A DNA stretch of 64,000 nucleotides from the NCBI GenBank assembly GCA_014529385.2, contig CM043957.1, positions 65,762,003 to 65,826,002 on the forward strand, in the 5' to 3' direction. The DNA is from Adiantum capillus-veneris (taxonomy: Eukaryota; Streptophyta; Polypodiopsida; Polypodiales; Pteridaceae). Below the pieces are notes generated by a model. The model was not told the origin of the DNA. It saw nothing but the letters and a program-made list of their open reading frames with translations, and searched no databases. Below, in pieces: positions 12,412 to 22,314 of this stretch; the stretch's first letter is position 1; each line of letters opens with the position of its first letter. A program made the position numbers and the translations under genes.

Positions 12412-13682
12412 AAATTTTATGTGGATTTGAGTGATTTTTAGTGTGTAATTAAGGTTTTTCACTAATTATCCTCTCTATTTACTCACTAATTTCTTGTCGT
12501 TTTAATCCTATGCATAGAAAAATTCAAGCATTAGATGTGTTATTATCTATAAAATGTGTGTAATTTCCATGAATTTGATGCTACACATAAGTCCTTGGTG
12601 ATTGGTTGTGTGTGAGTTGTGGGGAAGCAATTGCTATGTACAGACATGTGTAGGCGTCATTGGAGTTGGAATTCAATCCGAATCTTGATTCAATTGTGAT
12701 TGCACTAACCCAAATACCATATTAGGTATTTTGGTAGAAATCCCGCATTATGGGAATCTCCAAATCAACCAAATTCATGTAATTTGGGAATTTTCCAGTT
12801 AAAGTGGAAAAAAATGAGATAAGGTAATGATGTATGGTTGCTAAAAAGTGTGAAAATCTTATAGGATTGTGGTGTTGATTGACAGTAGAAGTCAAGAGTT
12901 TTCACAACACATGAATTTGAAGAACTACTATTGATTAAATAAAACAAAGAAAGGTACAACTAAAGACCCTGTTTTCAAAATTGACTATTATAGTCACAAT
13001 AGAAGCTTGACATAATCTATTAAAAATTTGATACCATATCCAAACTTTGATCCAAGCGTGATTGATGTGCACGATCAAGGCCTTGTTTGGCTTTTAGAGC
13101 ATGCCTTTATGGGATCTTAAGTCTAGAAAATGGTCCTTCTTTGCTTGGTCTCCAAGACCAAACAATTGCATCTACAATTTCCCACACTTGTGAGTCCTTA
13201 TAGTTGACAACCCAAAAACCTTTTCAGTAGTTCATTAGGGCCAAAAACGACTCAAAAAGGGCTGTTTGTTAATTTTTAAGGATTAAGGAATAGTCCAATA
13301 GTCATTTGACACGTATACAAAAGTATGGCACTCTTGTCTCCTCTATTTTGGGTTTTGGTGGTCTTATTTTGACGGAGAGCGGCTAAATGTCTTGATCATA
13401 AGGCTGAAACTGCTATATTTACGTGCTTTCGGCAACCAGTGAGCTCATTAAATTTGCGGCCCAAAGTAATGAAGGCTCATCTTTTATTCTATTTTATATT
13501 TCACAAAAGCGTTGTCAAACGATACGAAATCTATGTCAGAAGGCTCTCAAAACAAGGCCATTAATGACAAATCACGTACTTTTTTCAAACGTATACCTTT
13601 TTCACTCTCTCTCTATTTTGTGAGAGGTTTAAGTCTTTCCCTCTCTATATTTTCTTTCTTCTTCTCTAATCTCTGAGTTTCC
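12412..13682. other. No gene seen
   Basis: AT-rich DNA without a convincing frame. The final 400 bases become pyrimidine-rich (TTTTTCACTCTCTCTC near 13600-13650) just before an ATG at 13683, which could be a leader of the following gene. Confidence 0.4.
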
Positions 13683-14938
13683 ATGGCGTCTTCTGCATGT
13701 CGCCCTTCACATAACATAACTTCTTGGGACTTTCATAACGTTAGAGAGGATGGTCTTTGAAGCCCATATCTTTTCATGTGAATGATTGGGTAACAATTCT
13801 TCCTTCATGCAAAGGTGTACACAGAGTGAAGAGAACTAAATGTGATAAAGTAAAAAACCATTGGAAAGGTCATGTTCTTGCTTTCAAAGTGACCGACAAT
13901 GGCTGGCTAGCTAAGGTTCAACATGTGTACATGGCCAAGGATATGGTGTTAGACTGGGAAGAGCATCCCACACTGCATTCTTACTGTAAGTAAAAAAAAA
14001 CTTCTATTTGATACAATGAATTTTTCATTCTCCCACTATCTTTTGTCATTTTTTGATTCCATTCCAGATATATTTCCTTGAACACCTGTGGAATGGCAGC
14101 CTATGGAGAGTCTAAGTGGGACATTCAAAGCAATGCATAAAGGGATTGCAGATGCTATGTATGGTGACAAGCCACCTCCCTTTTACAAAACAATGGATTT
14201 GTTTGTGTATTTTGTAGAATACAAGGTTCCATCACAAGAAGGTGCATATGTTGAACTACATCAGTTACCTGTTCCCACCATAAGTTCACTTGACTAGGAA
14301 GCTCCTTATGCATGTACTCTATATCAAGCTTCAAATCCAAGATCAAAGAAGACATCCTTAAAGCTATGTCTTCGGGCAGGATATCAAGAAGGATTAAAGT
14401 TCAATGGTTCTTGCCTATACATGTCTTTGTGGCATGTTTCAAAACAATGGACTTGCAGAGGACAAAGACGATGTGGCTTAATAGAAGACTTTCTATGACA
14501 ACTGGATAATGTACTTGGAGATGCATGGAGTACCAAAGAAACTTTCCATACTGGCGATACTATTAGTTGTAGAGTAAGCCCAAATTCTATGTCTATCTCA
14601 TATCAACTATGTCGTCAATCATTAGTTCTAGGCTACGACATAGGAGATGGAGAAGCAGATTAGGTAGCTGGGTTCCTCTCGACTCTTAGGAAAACTGTCC
14701 AGAGTTTGAACTAAAGGTCACAGTCCATCTACACACCGAGTATAGAAGACTTATAGTAACAACAAATTGGAGACTACATGATGTTAGAGAATCTCTTGAG
14801 TTTCTTGATGAAACATCTCCTGAGTATAGATTCAAAGTGGATGGAATTGTGCTGAGCACAAGGATGGAGAATTCAACCTCTTGCATCACATGCCTTCCCC
14901 CAAAAAGAGTTGTATTTGAGCCACTTGCAAGGACTTGA
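13683..14938 (+). pseudogene. Unrecognised multi-exon gene or pseudogene
   Basis: An ATG at 13683 in good context opens MASSACRPSHNITSWDFHN, stopped after 26 codons. A second frame (13757-13993) gives NDWVTILPSCKGVHRVKRTK...NHWKGHVLAFKV and ends at a donor TTACTGTAAGTAA. A candidate acceptor TTCCATTCCAG (near 14068) leads to MEWQPMESLSGTFKAMHKGI (14088-14294). A last exon follows acceptor GACTCTTAG (14689) and is open from 14690 to TGA at 14936-14938, encoding ENCPEFELKVTVHLHTEYRR and a further 60 or so residues. The splice-like borders argue for a once spliced gene; I do not recognise the product. LTR element C inserted 160 bp downstream. Confidence 0.4.
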
Positions 14939-15099
14939 AACAACGAGTTCAATATTGTAATCATTGCATTTTGCAAATATATTTATCTTTTCTTCACCTT
15001 ATTGTGATAATTATTTATGTTGTTTTAAACTTACATGGCATCATGATACACATTTAAGAATCGATAGTTGGTATTAAGTATTTGAAGTACAAAATTATG

Positions 15100-15104
15100 A
15101 ATCA
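15100..15104. repeat. Target-site duplication AATCA, left of LTR element C
   Basis: AATCA directly precedes the LTR start TGTTAGC at 15105; the same five bases follow the right LTR at 18684-18688. Confidence 0.9.
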
Positions 15105-16016
15105 TGTTAGCAACAAGCTAACACGGACACCATTTTTCGGAGTTCTCTTTGTAAAACAATTATTATTTTGATAAATCGGGAATATTGTAACTCCTATTTT
15201 CTTGGATAAACTTTGTAATTAGTGAGTCGGGGCTACAAGCTTCCAGATTGTATCAGCCAGTGAATTCCCAGCTTTGGTAGAACTCCAGATTATTAGTTTT
15301 GACCACCCAAAAACCTTGGCTAAGATATAAAAGCCAATTTTTGTAAGTTTTCTATAAGTTTTGGATAAGAAATACACTGCGTGAGCTAATGGCGCTCACT
15401 TATCTCCTTCTCACGCTTCCTACTCCCTCTCCTATTGTCACATTGCAATTGCGTTTGTTGCATTGCAACCGCAGGTAAGAGCTCTACGCATTGATGTAAG
15501 CCATTCACAGTATTTGGCGTCGCCGACCTGCGACATAATTTCATCATAACTAGGAATTTACACTTATAAATCGAAAACTAAGAATAGACAGGATGTTGGG
15601 GCATCATTGCTAAGCATTTAGATGCATTTTTGGTTGAAAACGACTAGGTCAAAAATCCACTCTGCTGTTAATAATTGCGATTTTGGAACTTGACCTCAAG
15701 TGGGGTTTGAGACCATAGGCATGCGTGCTTAGGTCTTATAAACTTTTCCTAGAAGTTTCGTTACGTTTGGATGTCATTTGATGCTGTAACGGATGTGATT
15801 TGCTTGCCGATGAGCGATTGGCTTTAGGTGATTTCAGTCACTTGAGTGTAGCTTGAGTTAGATGCGAGATGTTAGTTTTTTTCAAAGAGATTGACAACCT
15901 CTTGTAGCCTCTATGCACTAGTCGAGTGAGCTTCGTCCCATGGATTGACAAATTAATCATGGTTCTCGCTAATACTACAATAAGATAGGATGGTGAGGTT
16001 AGACATGCATCCCACA
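15105..16016 (+). repeat. Left LTR of element C
   Basis: Begins TGTTAGCAACAAG, ends CATCCCACA. A TATA-like TATAAAAG stands at 15326-15333. A PBS-like TGGCGTCGCCGACC at 15514-15527 follows a TTCACA that could have been an older LTR end at 15509. Closely similar along its length to 17764-18683. Confidence 0.88.
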
Positions 16017-16066
16017 TTAGCCATTCAGCAGCTTTAAACCATAGCACAAAGGCCAAGGAACTGGAA

Positions 16067-16651
16067 ATGGTGATCGACGCTCTTCAAGGAGAGCTAGAAG
16101 ACAAGATGACTATCATCATTGATCTCCAAAGGCAACTGCAACAGCTGAAGGCAGAAGCGGATCAGCATCAGATAGCGAGAGATAAACAACAAAAAGAAAT
16201 GGAGGAGTTAGGTGATATACTCACCAAATTATCTGATGCCTACAAAGTGAAAGACGAGTAGTTGAGAGAAGTTACAAATGAACTTCTGACAACCTCTCTG
16301 TCAGCTCAAAAAATTCAGGTGCAGTTAGATGTTGCCAATGCTTCTTTGTAATATTTTGAAGAGAGGATCAATGATCAGGCCATTTTCTTACGGAAAATTA
16401 GAGAAAATCCAGCCGTGGCCTCGATCAAAGGAACTGATGAAGTCTATACGGCACTTGAAAAGAAAAACAAAGACCTAAAATTGGAATTAAAGCTTGAACA
16501 GTCACAGCGGAAGGACCTAGCACTGATGCGGGTTCAGAGAGAGGAGGAGCTCCTAAAGGATATGGTAGAACTCAAGCGGATAAATCAACTCCTCAGAGAT
16601 GGAAAACCGACATGCATGAAGAGGCAGGCACTTCATAGCCGCCACAAATAG
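16067..16651 (+). pseudogene. Coiled-coil frame of element C (gag-like position)
   Basis: One reading frame, interrupted by TAG at about 16259 and TAA near 16350, encodes a long heptad-rich helix: LQGELEDKMTIIIDLQRQLQ...EADQHQ, then EKKNKDLKLELKLEQSQRKD and LKDMVELKRINQLLRDGK. High Glu, Lys, Gln and Leu with no Pro points to a coiled coil. After 16651 a frameshift continues as IPSVSFAEFETQSTVEPSGD in the next frame and on toward 17526. No zinc knuckle. Its place between LTRs matches gag, but no gag family is recognised. Confidence 0.55.
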
Positions 16652-16657
16652 ACATAC

Positions 16658-17724
16658 CCTCTGTCTCGTTTGCTGAGTTTGAGACGCAGTCCACAGTAGA
16701 GCCGAGTGGTGATGAAAATTTCCAAGTTCACATCACAGATGCATATATAGTGCCAATGGTCCAGCTATCAAAAGCTAAAGAAGATGCACTGAAGGAGAAG
16801 ATCACCCTAGAGGTGGATGAGCAGTGGAAAGACACTATGGATTGGGAGTTGAGAGTTTTACACTCTGTCAACGTCACTCAACTCACTCCCAATTAGATCA
16901 ACGCTCAATGGCACCAACAATCCCTGTCGTACGCTCTCATCAAAGTAGAACTATTACAGGTGAAAGAAAGGTTGTACAAGGATATGCAAGAAGATGGCGG
17001 AGATAAAGACCACCCAAAGTGGAGGCTAAGTTGGCTGAACAAAAATCCAAGATACCTGATTCTGTTCACAGGAGCACCTGCAGGCCTTCAAGGAGATCCA
17101 ACATTCTGTCCTGTACCCAGAGTAAGGACATGGCAAGTGCATGAAGCACTGCAAAAGAAGAGGCCAACTTGTCTCAACTTCCCTAGGTTGCTAGCTCTAG
17201 AGAGAGGCCAAACGACGGAGGAATACATGGTGAAAACCCTAACGGGCGCCATGTCTATCTTCAAGAGTCTACTAGATCTCTTTTGTGCAATGTTATATAA
17301 GATCTGCAAGATGTTACTCACATGTATACAAGTTTTTAATGAGCCTGAGCAAACAGGAGCCCCATGGCTCTCATTCTTGGAAGGAAACAAAGGCTTATGC
17401 TACGATCTGAGTGGGAAACCTTCAGAAGAAATCCTTTACAGATTCTATGCCAGATGCATGTTCCTGCTCTCCAATAATATTCTAGCCTTTGAAGAAGCAT
17501 TCTACACTGGATTCTTCACCTGGTGAACGAAGATATTTGCATCGGTGATAAGAAACCTAACATCCAGGTTTGTAGGCTACTCAACGGTGGAGCTGAAGAA
17601 TCAAGTCACAATGCAATTTCTGCAAGTGCCCGACAAAGAACAAAGAATCAGATACGAGAAGCCACTGGACGCGCTTAAAGACCGCCTCGCCAGCCATCAA
17701 CCCGAAGACTACTTCAACCCATAA
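16658..17724 (+). pseudogene. Unknown protein frame in element C, downstream of the coiled coil
   Basis: Mostly one frame (best part 16960-17526, 188 codons) interrupted near 16895 and at 17524-17526. The mid part reads HPKWRLSWLNKNPRYLILFT then CPVPRVRTWQVHEALQKKRP; the C-part is EILYRFYARCMFLLSNNILA. After the stop, RIRYEKPLDALKDRLASHQP extends to about 17724, just before the polypurine tract. Several Trp-rich and aliphatic stretches; not a known retroviral enzyme. Candidates are a divergent gag capsid or a captured host gene. Confidence 0.45.
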
Positions 17725-17744
17725 AGTTGTGTCAAGGGATGACA

Positions 17745-17763
17745 CAGGCGAGGAGGGGGGGAA
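17745..17763 (+). promoter_or_regulatory. Polypurine tract of element C
   Basis: Almost pure purine run directly before the right LTR (TGTTAGC at 17764): the expected plus-strand priming site, and the reason for assigning the element to the + strand. Confidence 0.8.
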
Positions 17764-18683
17764 TGTTAGCAGCAAGCTAACACAGAGACCATTTTTCGGA
17801 GTTCTCTTTGTAAAACAATTATTATTTTGATAAATTGGGAATATTGTAACTCCTATTTTTTCGGATAAACTTTGTAATTAGTGAGCTGGGGCTACAAGCT
17901 TCCAGATTGTATCAACGAGTCGATTCCCACCTTTGGTAGAACTCAAGATTATTAGTTTTGACCACCCAAAAACCTTGGATAAGGTATAAAAGCCAATTTT
18001 TGTAAGTTTTTTATAAGTTTTGGAAAATAAATACACAGCGTGAGCTAACGGCGCTCACTTCTCTCCTTCTCGTGCTTCTTACTCCCTCTCCGGTTGTCAC
18101 ATTGCGATTGCGTTTGTTGCATTGCAACCGCAGATAAGAGCTCTACGCATTGACGTAAGCCATTCACAGTATTTGATAGATTTTGGTGTCGCCGACCCAC
18201 GGCCTAATTTCATCACAACTAGGAATTTACACTTTCAAATCAAAAACTAAGCATAGGTAGGGTGTTCGGGCATCATTGCTAAGCATTTAGATGCATTCTG
18301 GGTCGAAAATGACTAGGTCAAAAGTCCAATGCTATTAATAATCGCGATTTTGGAAGAGTTACCTAAAGTGGGGTTTGAGACCATAGGCATGTGTGCTTAG
18401 GTCTTATAAACTTGTCCTAGAAGTTTCGTTACGTTTGGATGTCATTTGATGCTGTAACGGATGTGATTTTCTTGCCAATGAGGGATTGGCTTTTGGTGAT
18501 TTCAGTCACTTGAGTGTAGCTTGAGTTAGATGCGAGATGCTAGTTGTTTCCGAGAGATTGAAAACCTCTTGTAGCCTCTATACAATAGTCGAGTCAGGTT
18601 CGTCCCATGGTTTGACAAATTAATTGTGGTTCTCGCTAATACTGCAATAAGATAGGATGGTGAGGTTAGACATGCGTTCCACA
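17764..18683 (+). repeat. Right LTR of element C
   Basis: Begins TGTTAGCAGCAAG, ends GTTCCACA. Differs from the left copy by scattered substitutions, a 10-base insertion (GATAGATTTT) before TGGTGTCGCCGACC, and small indels. Confidence 0.88.
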
Positions 18684-18688
18684 AATCA
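18684..18688. repeat. Target-site duplication AATCA, right of element C
   Basis: Same five bases as 15100-15104. The element inserted at the 3' end of the minus-strand H3-Ulp1 gene. Confidence 0.9.
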
Positions 18689-18750
18689 CCAAAGGGTATA
18701 TGTTCATATGGACAAAATGAACAAAATTGTACATAACTTTTGTGGAGTAA

Positions 18751-20897
18751 TCAATCATGAAACTCCACTTTTCTTTTTGCCTGAGAGGATTCTGCATCCT
18801 CAGAGACCCTTTTGCTTTTGTGTTTAGGAGGGGGTGAAAGTTCAAGAGTGGGTGGTGGTGACTTGGGCTCCTCAAGGCTTGGCACGGGGGACTTGGTAGG
18901 GGTTGGTGCTTTGGGCTCCTGAGGAGTGGTTGGCTTGGGTGACTTGGCAACCTTCTTTGGAAACTTGAATGGTAGCTTGAAAGGTGAACTAGGTGGCTCC
19001 CCCTTACTGTTCTTAGCTGTACGACGCTTTTGAACCTTAAATTTCAATGATGAGTGGAATGGATGGCCCTTTGTATCTACTCTTGTTTTTGCAGGGATCT
19101 TATTCTTGGTGGGACTCTTCCCCTTGGCAGGACTCTTTGTGGCATGGAACTTCTCTGTAGGACTTTTCTTCTTGTGATACCTTTTCTTTGAAGGGATTTT
19201 CTTTGTATGGATCTTCTTTTTGCAGGACTCTTCTTCTTGTGATCCATTTTATTTGCATCCAAACCCTTGGTGGCTCTACCTTTCTTTGGTGGCAAAGGAG
19301 ATTCTAGATCATTTGGATTTATTGATCTTTGCAAAACCATAGAAACATCCTTCTCTCTCACCCAGGTGACTCAAGACTCTGGATAGTCATGCAACTAAAA
19401 CAAATAGAAAAAGAAATTAAAGGACATGAGTACATACATACATAGTTAAGAAATCAAAATAAATCAATGTCACAAGAGATACACACTTACAATGAGTGTA
19501 GTCATCCTGCACCTTGACTCAAGATATCTCCATGCATTGGCAATCACCCTCTATCCACAAGATGTTGAGTCTGTTTGTCTTTGCACTTTTTGATTGTAGT
19601 ACTTGAAACCTTCTATATTGCAATCCTTATTTGTGGTACTCAGGTGACCAACAATAAGTTTGGCAGCACTGCAAGAAGACATCAATCAAAAAGCTACTAA
19701 TAGAAAACAATGGGCCATCAAGCATAGATCATACTCCATACTTACAATTTACTTCTCCCATGGATACTTGACAATGAATTCATGAATATAATATCTTTCT
19801 CCAAAAGATTAAAGATAATAGGACTCCAATGTCCTCTACAAAAAATAACAAGTAGTTAGGAATACCACAAAAATTTCTAAATAACATTTTAGGAGTTAAG
19901 AGCTACCCTTCAACATAGGGGTATATTATGTAATTGTAGGTCAAAATGGTAAAATATTCAAAAAGACTTGAAAGGCTTCCTTGCTTGTTAAAAAGGCACT
20001 GTGTCACTAGAGGATCAAGTATGGAAATTTGCATAGCTATAGCCTCTAGAAGACCCCTCATAAGACACCTGAAAAAGAAAACACATCCCCCAATGAGGCC
20101 CTTGTGCCTGCACATGCACTAATAATTAACAAAGGGGCAACACATACCTGAGACAGATAAAGAGCACAGTATCCCCAAGATCAATGTGGGGGTTTACAAG
20201 CATACTTGTGTCTTGAGGGAATATGTCATAGTACACCTCATCATCCCCACACAAGGAGACATCCACCACCATTTGGCCTGTAACTTTTTCATAAAGGAGA
20301 GAGTTGGATTCTCTTAAAATTTTTGCTTGCTCTGTAAGGATATCATCCTCTAACATCATGTCTTGCTCCCTCTCAACCTCCTTGCCTGATTTGATATCGT
20401 GAGCCTTTCTTGTCTCATACTAATGTGTAACATCTTCAATGAAAACCCCTGAATTTTTTTGCTGCCTGGAAGGGGGGATATTTAAAATTTGGAAGGCCTT
20501 AAGATCCTCACTAGGAATAAGCTCAAGATACTTATCAAACTTGTACCTCAACCTTGGCACAAGCACAAAATCTTTGCTCATAAGTGTGACCCTGTGAGAA
20601 AATGCAAATGCAATGTAGCTATCATTCATAAAGTCTATAAGAAAATCCTCAGCAGCCTCCTGAAGGCACATCTGATATCTCTTTGACAACTCTCATGAAA
20701 GGTAGCTTTGGAATGAGAAGACAAGTAGAATTTTGTGCTTTCCTTATGTCCCTTAGAGATTTGACTTGATAATTCAATCTTTTTCTAGGAGTAGGCCTCT
20801 GACGAGGTTGTGTAGGTGGTTTCTCTGAATCATCATCTTTCTCTGGATCCTTTGGGGCGTGGTAAACTTTTCTTGCAATTTGTTTTGTCCTCGCTAT
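18751..20897 (-). pseudogene. Histone H3-Ulp1 protease chimeric gene, five exons, degenerate
   Basis: Exons (minus strand): 20897-20148, 20068-19907, 19835-19746, 19668-19491, 19394 to about 18751. All four introns are GT...AG and each junction except the last keeps a clean codon reading: CTC AG|G TGT, GAA GG|A GGA CAT TGG, AAA TT|T GCT, ATT|TTG. Exon 1 opens as histone H3 (ARTKQIARK, then SLRDIRKAQNSTCLLIPKLPF). Exons 3-4 supply a Ulp1-like core: GHWSPIIFN with the catalytic His, and QTDSTSCG with Gln six residues before Cys. Exon 5 is Lys/Pro/Ser-rich and basic. Damage: initiator ATG is ATA, a frameshift in the histone fold, in-frame stops at about 20428 (TAG), after SCG (TAG) and in exon 5 (TGA). 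The catalytic Asp of Ulp1, 17 residues after His, is Asn. Known: Ulp1/C48 proteases cleave SUMO-like modifiers. A chromatin or SUMO role is inference only. Confidence 0.75.
20450..20897 (-). other. Histone H3 domain of the chimeric gene
   Basis: Residue order follows canonical H3 along its length. The tail is ARTKQIARK (K4 and K9 kept, S10 replaced by Val), then a long acidic/Pro-Arg linker in place of the K14-K36 part. The alpha-N and alpha-1 region is YQVKSLRDIRKAQNSTCLLIPKLPFMRVVKEI. After a 1-base frameshift it continues CLQEAAEDFLIDFMNDSYIA and HRVTLMSKDF (alpha-2, loop 2, alpha-3 entry). About 14 residues that span loop 1 in normal H3 are missing exactly at the frameshift. Beyond the fold the protein runs on (PRLRYKFDKYLELIPSEDLK), unlike free H3, which ends there. 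Confidence 0.8.
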
Positions 20898-20949
20898 TTG
20901 ATAGTCAAAAACTTCTGTCTTTTGTCAAGAGCTTTCTAAAGTATCGAGA

Positions 20950-21365
20950 ACAATGCGAAAAGAGATCCTCCCACAATCTGGAAGAGCTTGGTATCACATG
21001 GCTCGGGGATATGAAAAGATACCGTAGGACGCTATAGGAGGTCCTCCCAAAATCTGGAAGATCTCTCTATCGCGTCATACGGGAAGATGATGAGCTTGGT
21101 ATCGTGTGGCCCAAAAACATGAAAAGACACCGCACAACGCGATAGGGCGGATACCCACAGTATGTAACATCTTGCTATTGTGTACGAGAAGATGATGAGC
21201 TCAGTAGTGCATGGCCCAAAAATATGAAAGGACACCGCATGACGCGATAGGAGGGACACCCTCAGTCTAGAAGAGCTCTCTATCGCGTCGTACAAGAAAA
21301 TGATAGGACACAATAAGATGCACTCCGGAAGTGTGGAAGTACTTGCTATCGCGTCGTGCGTGGTA
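20950..21365. repeat. ~106-bp minisatellite upstream of the H3-Ulp1 gene
   Basis: Units begin GAAAAGATACC (21013), GAAAAGACACC (21121) and GAAAGGACACC (21226), spacings 108 and 105 bp, with a partial unit on either side. Each unit carries CTATCGCGTC or its reverse (ACGCGATAG), plus a TGGCCCAAAAA block. It ends about 50 bp from the first histone codon, so it occupies the promoter position of that gene. Confidence 0.75.
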
Positions 21366-21472
21366 AATCGGGCAGAAAGGGGGTGTCCGGGTGGATGAAA
21401 TAACTTGAAAGAGGGTGTGCCGATTGACAAAAGAAGAGATGCCGGAGGATGCTTGAGTTACAAAACAACGCG

Positions 21473-21477
21473 AACGT
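21473..21477. repeat. Probable target-site duplication of element D (AACGT), left
   Basis: AACGT precedes the LTR at 21478; after the right LTR the bases are (A)ACGTG from 27703. Four bases match outright, five if the terminal A is counted as shared. Confidence 0.6.
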
Positions 21478-22277
21478 TGGAGAGGGGGAATAGGGGGACA
21501 CACCCAGCACACAACACAATGCCTCACTATAGCCCAGGGTATACACAGTGCCCCAATCCACTAGAGTTCACCTTCAAAACTCAACACTACCCGCAAACAA
21601 ACCACCACTTTCACACCACCATACACACATACGCCTTGCAATGCACAAGAAAGATTCAATCACTCCACTTCGCTCAATTCACAACCTTCCACACTCATAC
21701 AAACTCTCTCTATCTCTCTTTGCATGACAAACCTCGGGGGGCACACACGCCTACACACTCCCAGAAACACATGCACACAAGCAGAGAAGAGAAGGGGGAA
21801 GGGGGAATGACGCCCAGAAACAGTAGGGAATAGTCTTCTAGCATAGGCAATATCATGTACAACCAACACACCGTCGGCATGAACCTCGGCAACCAAAAAC
21901 AATGGCTCAAACGCATTGGCAAAACACCTCAAGCAAAAAAGCTCACATTGGCCAAAGACCTTGGTCCAAAAGACCCTAAAAAATGAACAGAATTCTCCTT
22001 TTATAGGGGTTTGCCTAGGAATCCCAAAAAAGAAAAATGGGGTCACCTTCCATGTCGTGCACTTCATTTGGAGTTCCTTTTAGCATTTGATTGCATTGCC
22101 AACACTTGGCCTAGTTTATTTTTGGAAACCTTTGCATGCTTCACCTCTTGTCCTTATCCCTTCCATATTTGGCCGGCCAGATTCCTTGGCCTTTGAATGC
22201 CCTTAACCTTGGACCCTTACCAGCACCTCTTTGCTGCAGCGGGACCCCTCCCCAGTCGAGGCAATAGCGATGTCGCT

Positions 22278-22314
<37 letters not shown>

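Larger units (their letters stand above)
15105..18683 (+). mobile_element. LTR element C: complete non-autonomous retrotransposon, 3.6 kb
   Basis: Two direct repeats of 912 and 920 bp, each TGTTAGC...CCACA, enclose 1.75 kb, and a 5-bp AATCA duplication flanks the whole. A G-rich polypurine tract (17745-17763, ending GGAGGGGGGGAA) touches the right LTR, which sets the strand. No protease, RT or integrase is visible; the only coding matter is a broken coiled-coil/unknown frame. It therefore needed enzymes from another element. Oddly, no TGG primer site follows the left LTR at 16017, while both LTRs contain an internal TGGYGTCGCCGACC that looks like one. Confidence 0.88.

Noticed and set aside
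15105-18683. Tandem array of two independent elements at 15.1-18.7 kb, suggested by PBS-like sites in both repeats
   Set aside because: Matching AATCA duplications, a polypurine tract and the same repeat ends show one LTR element.
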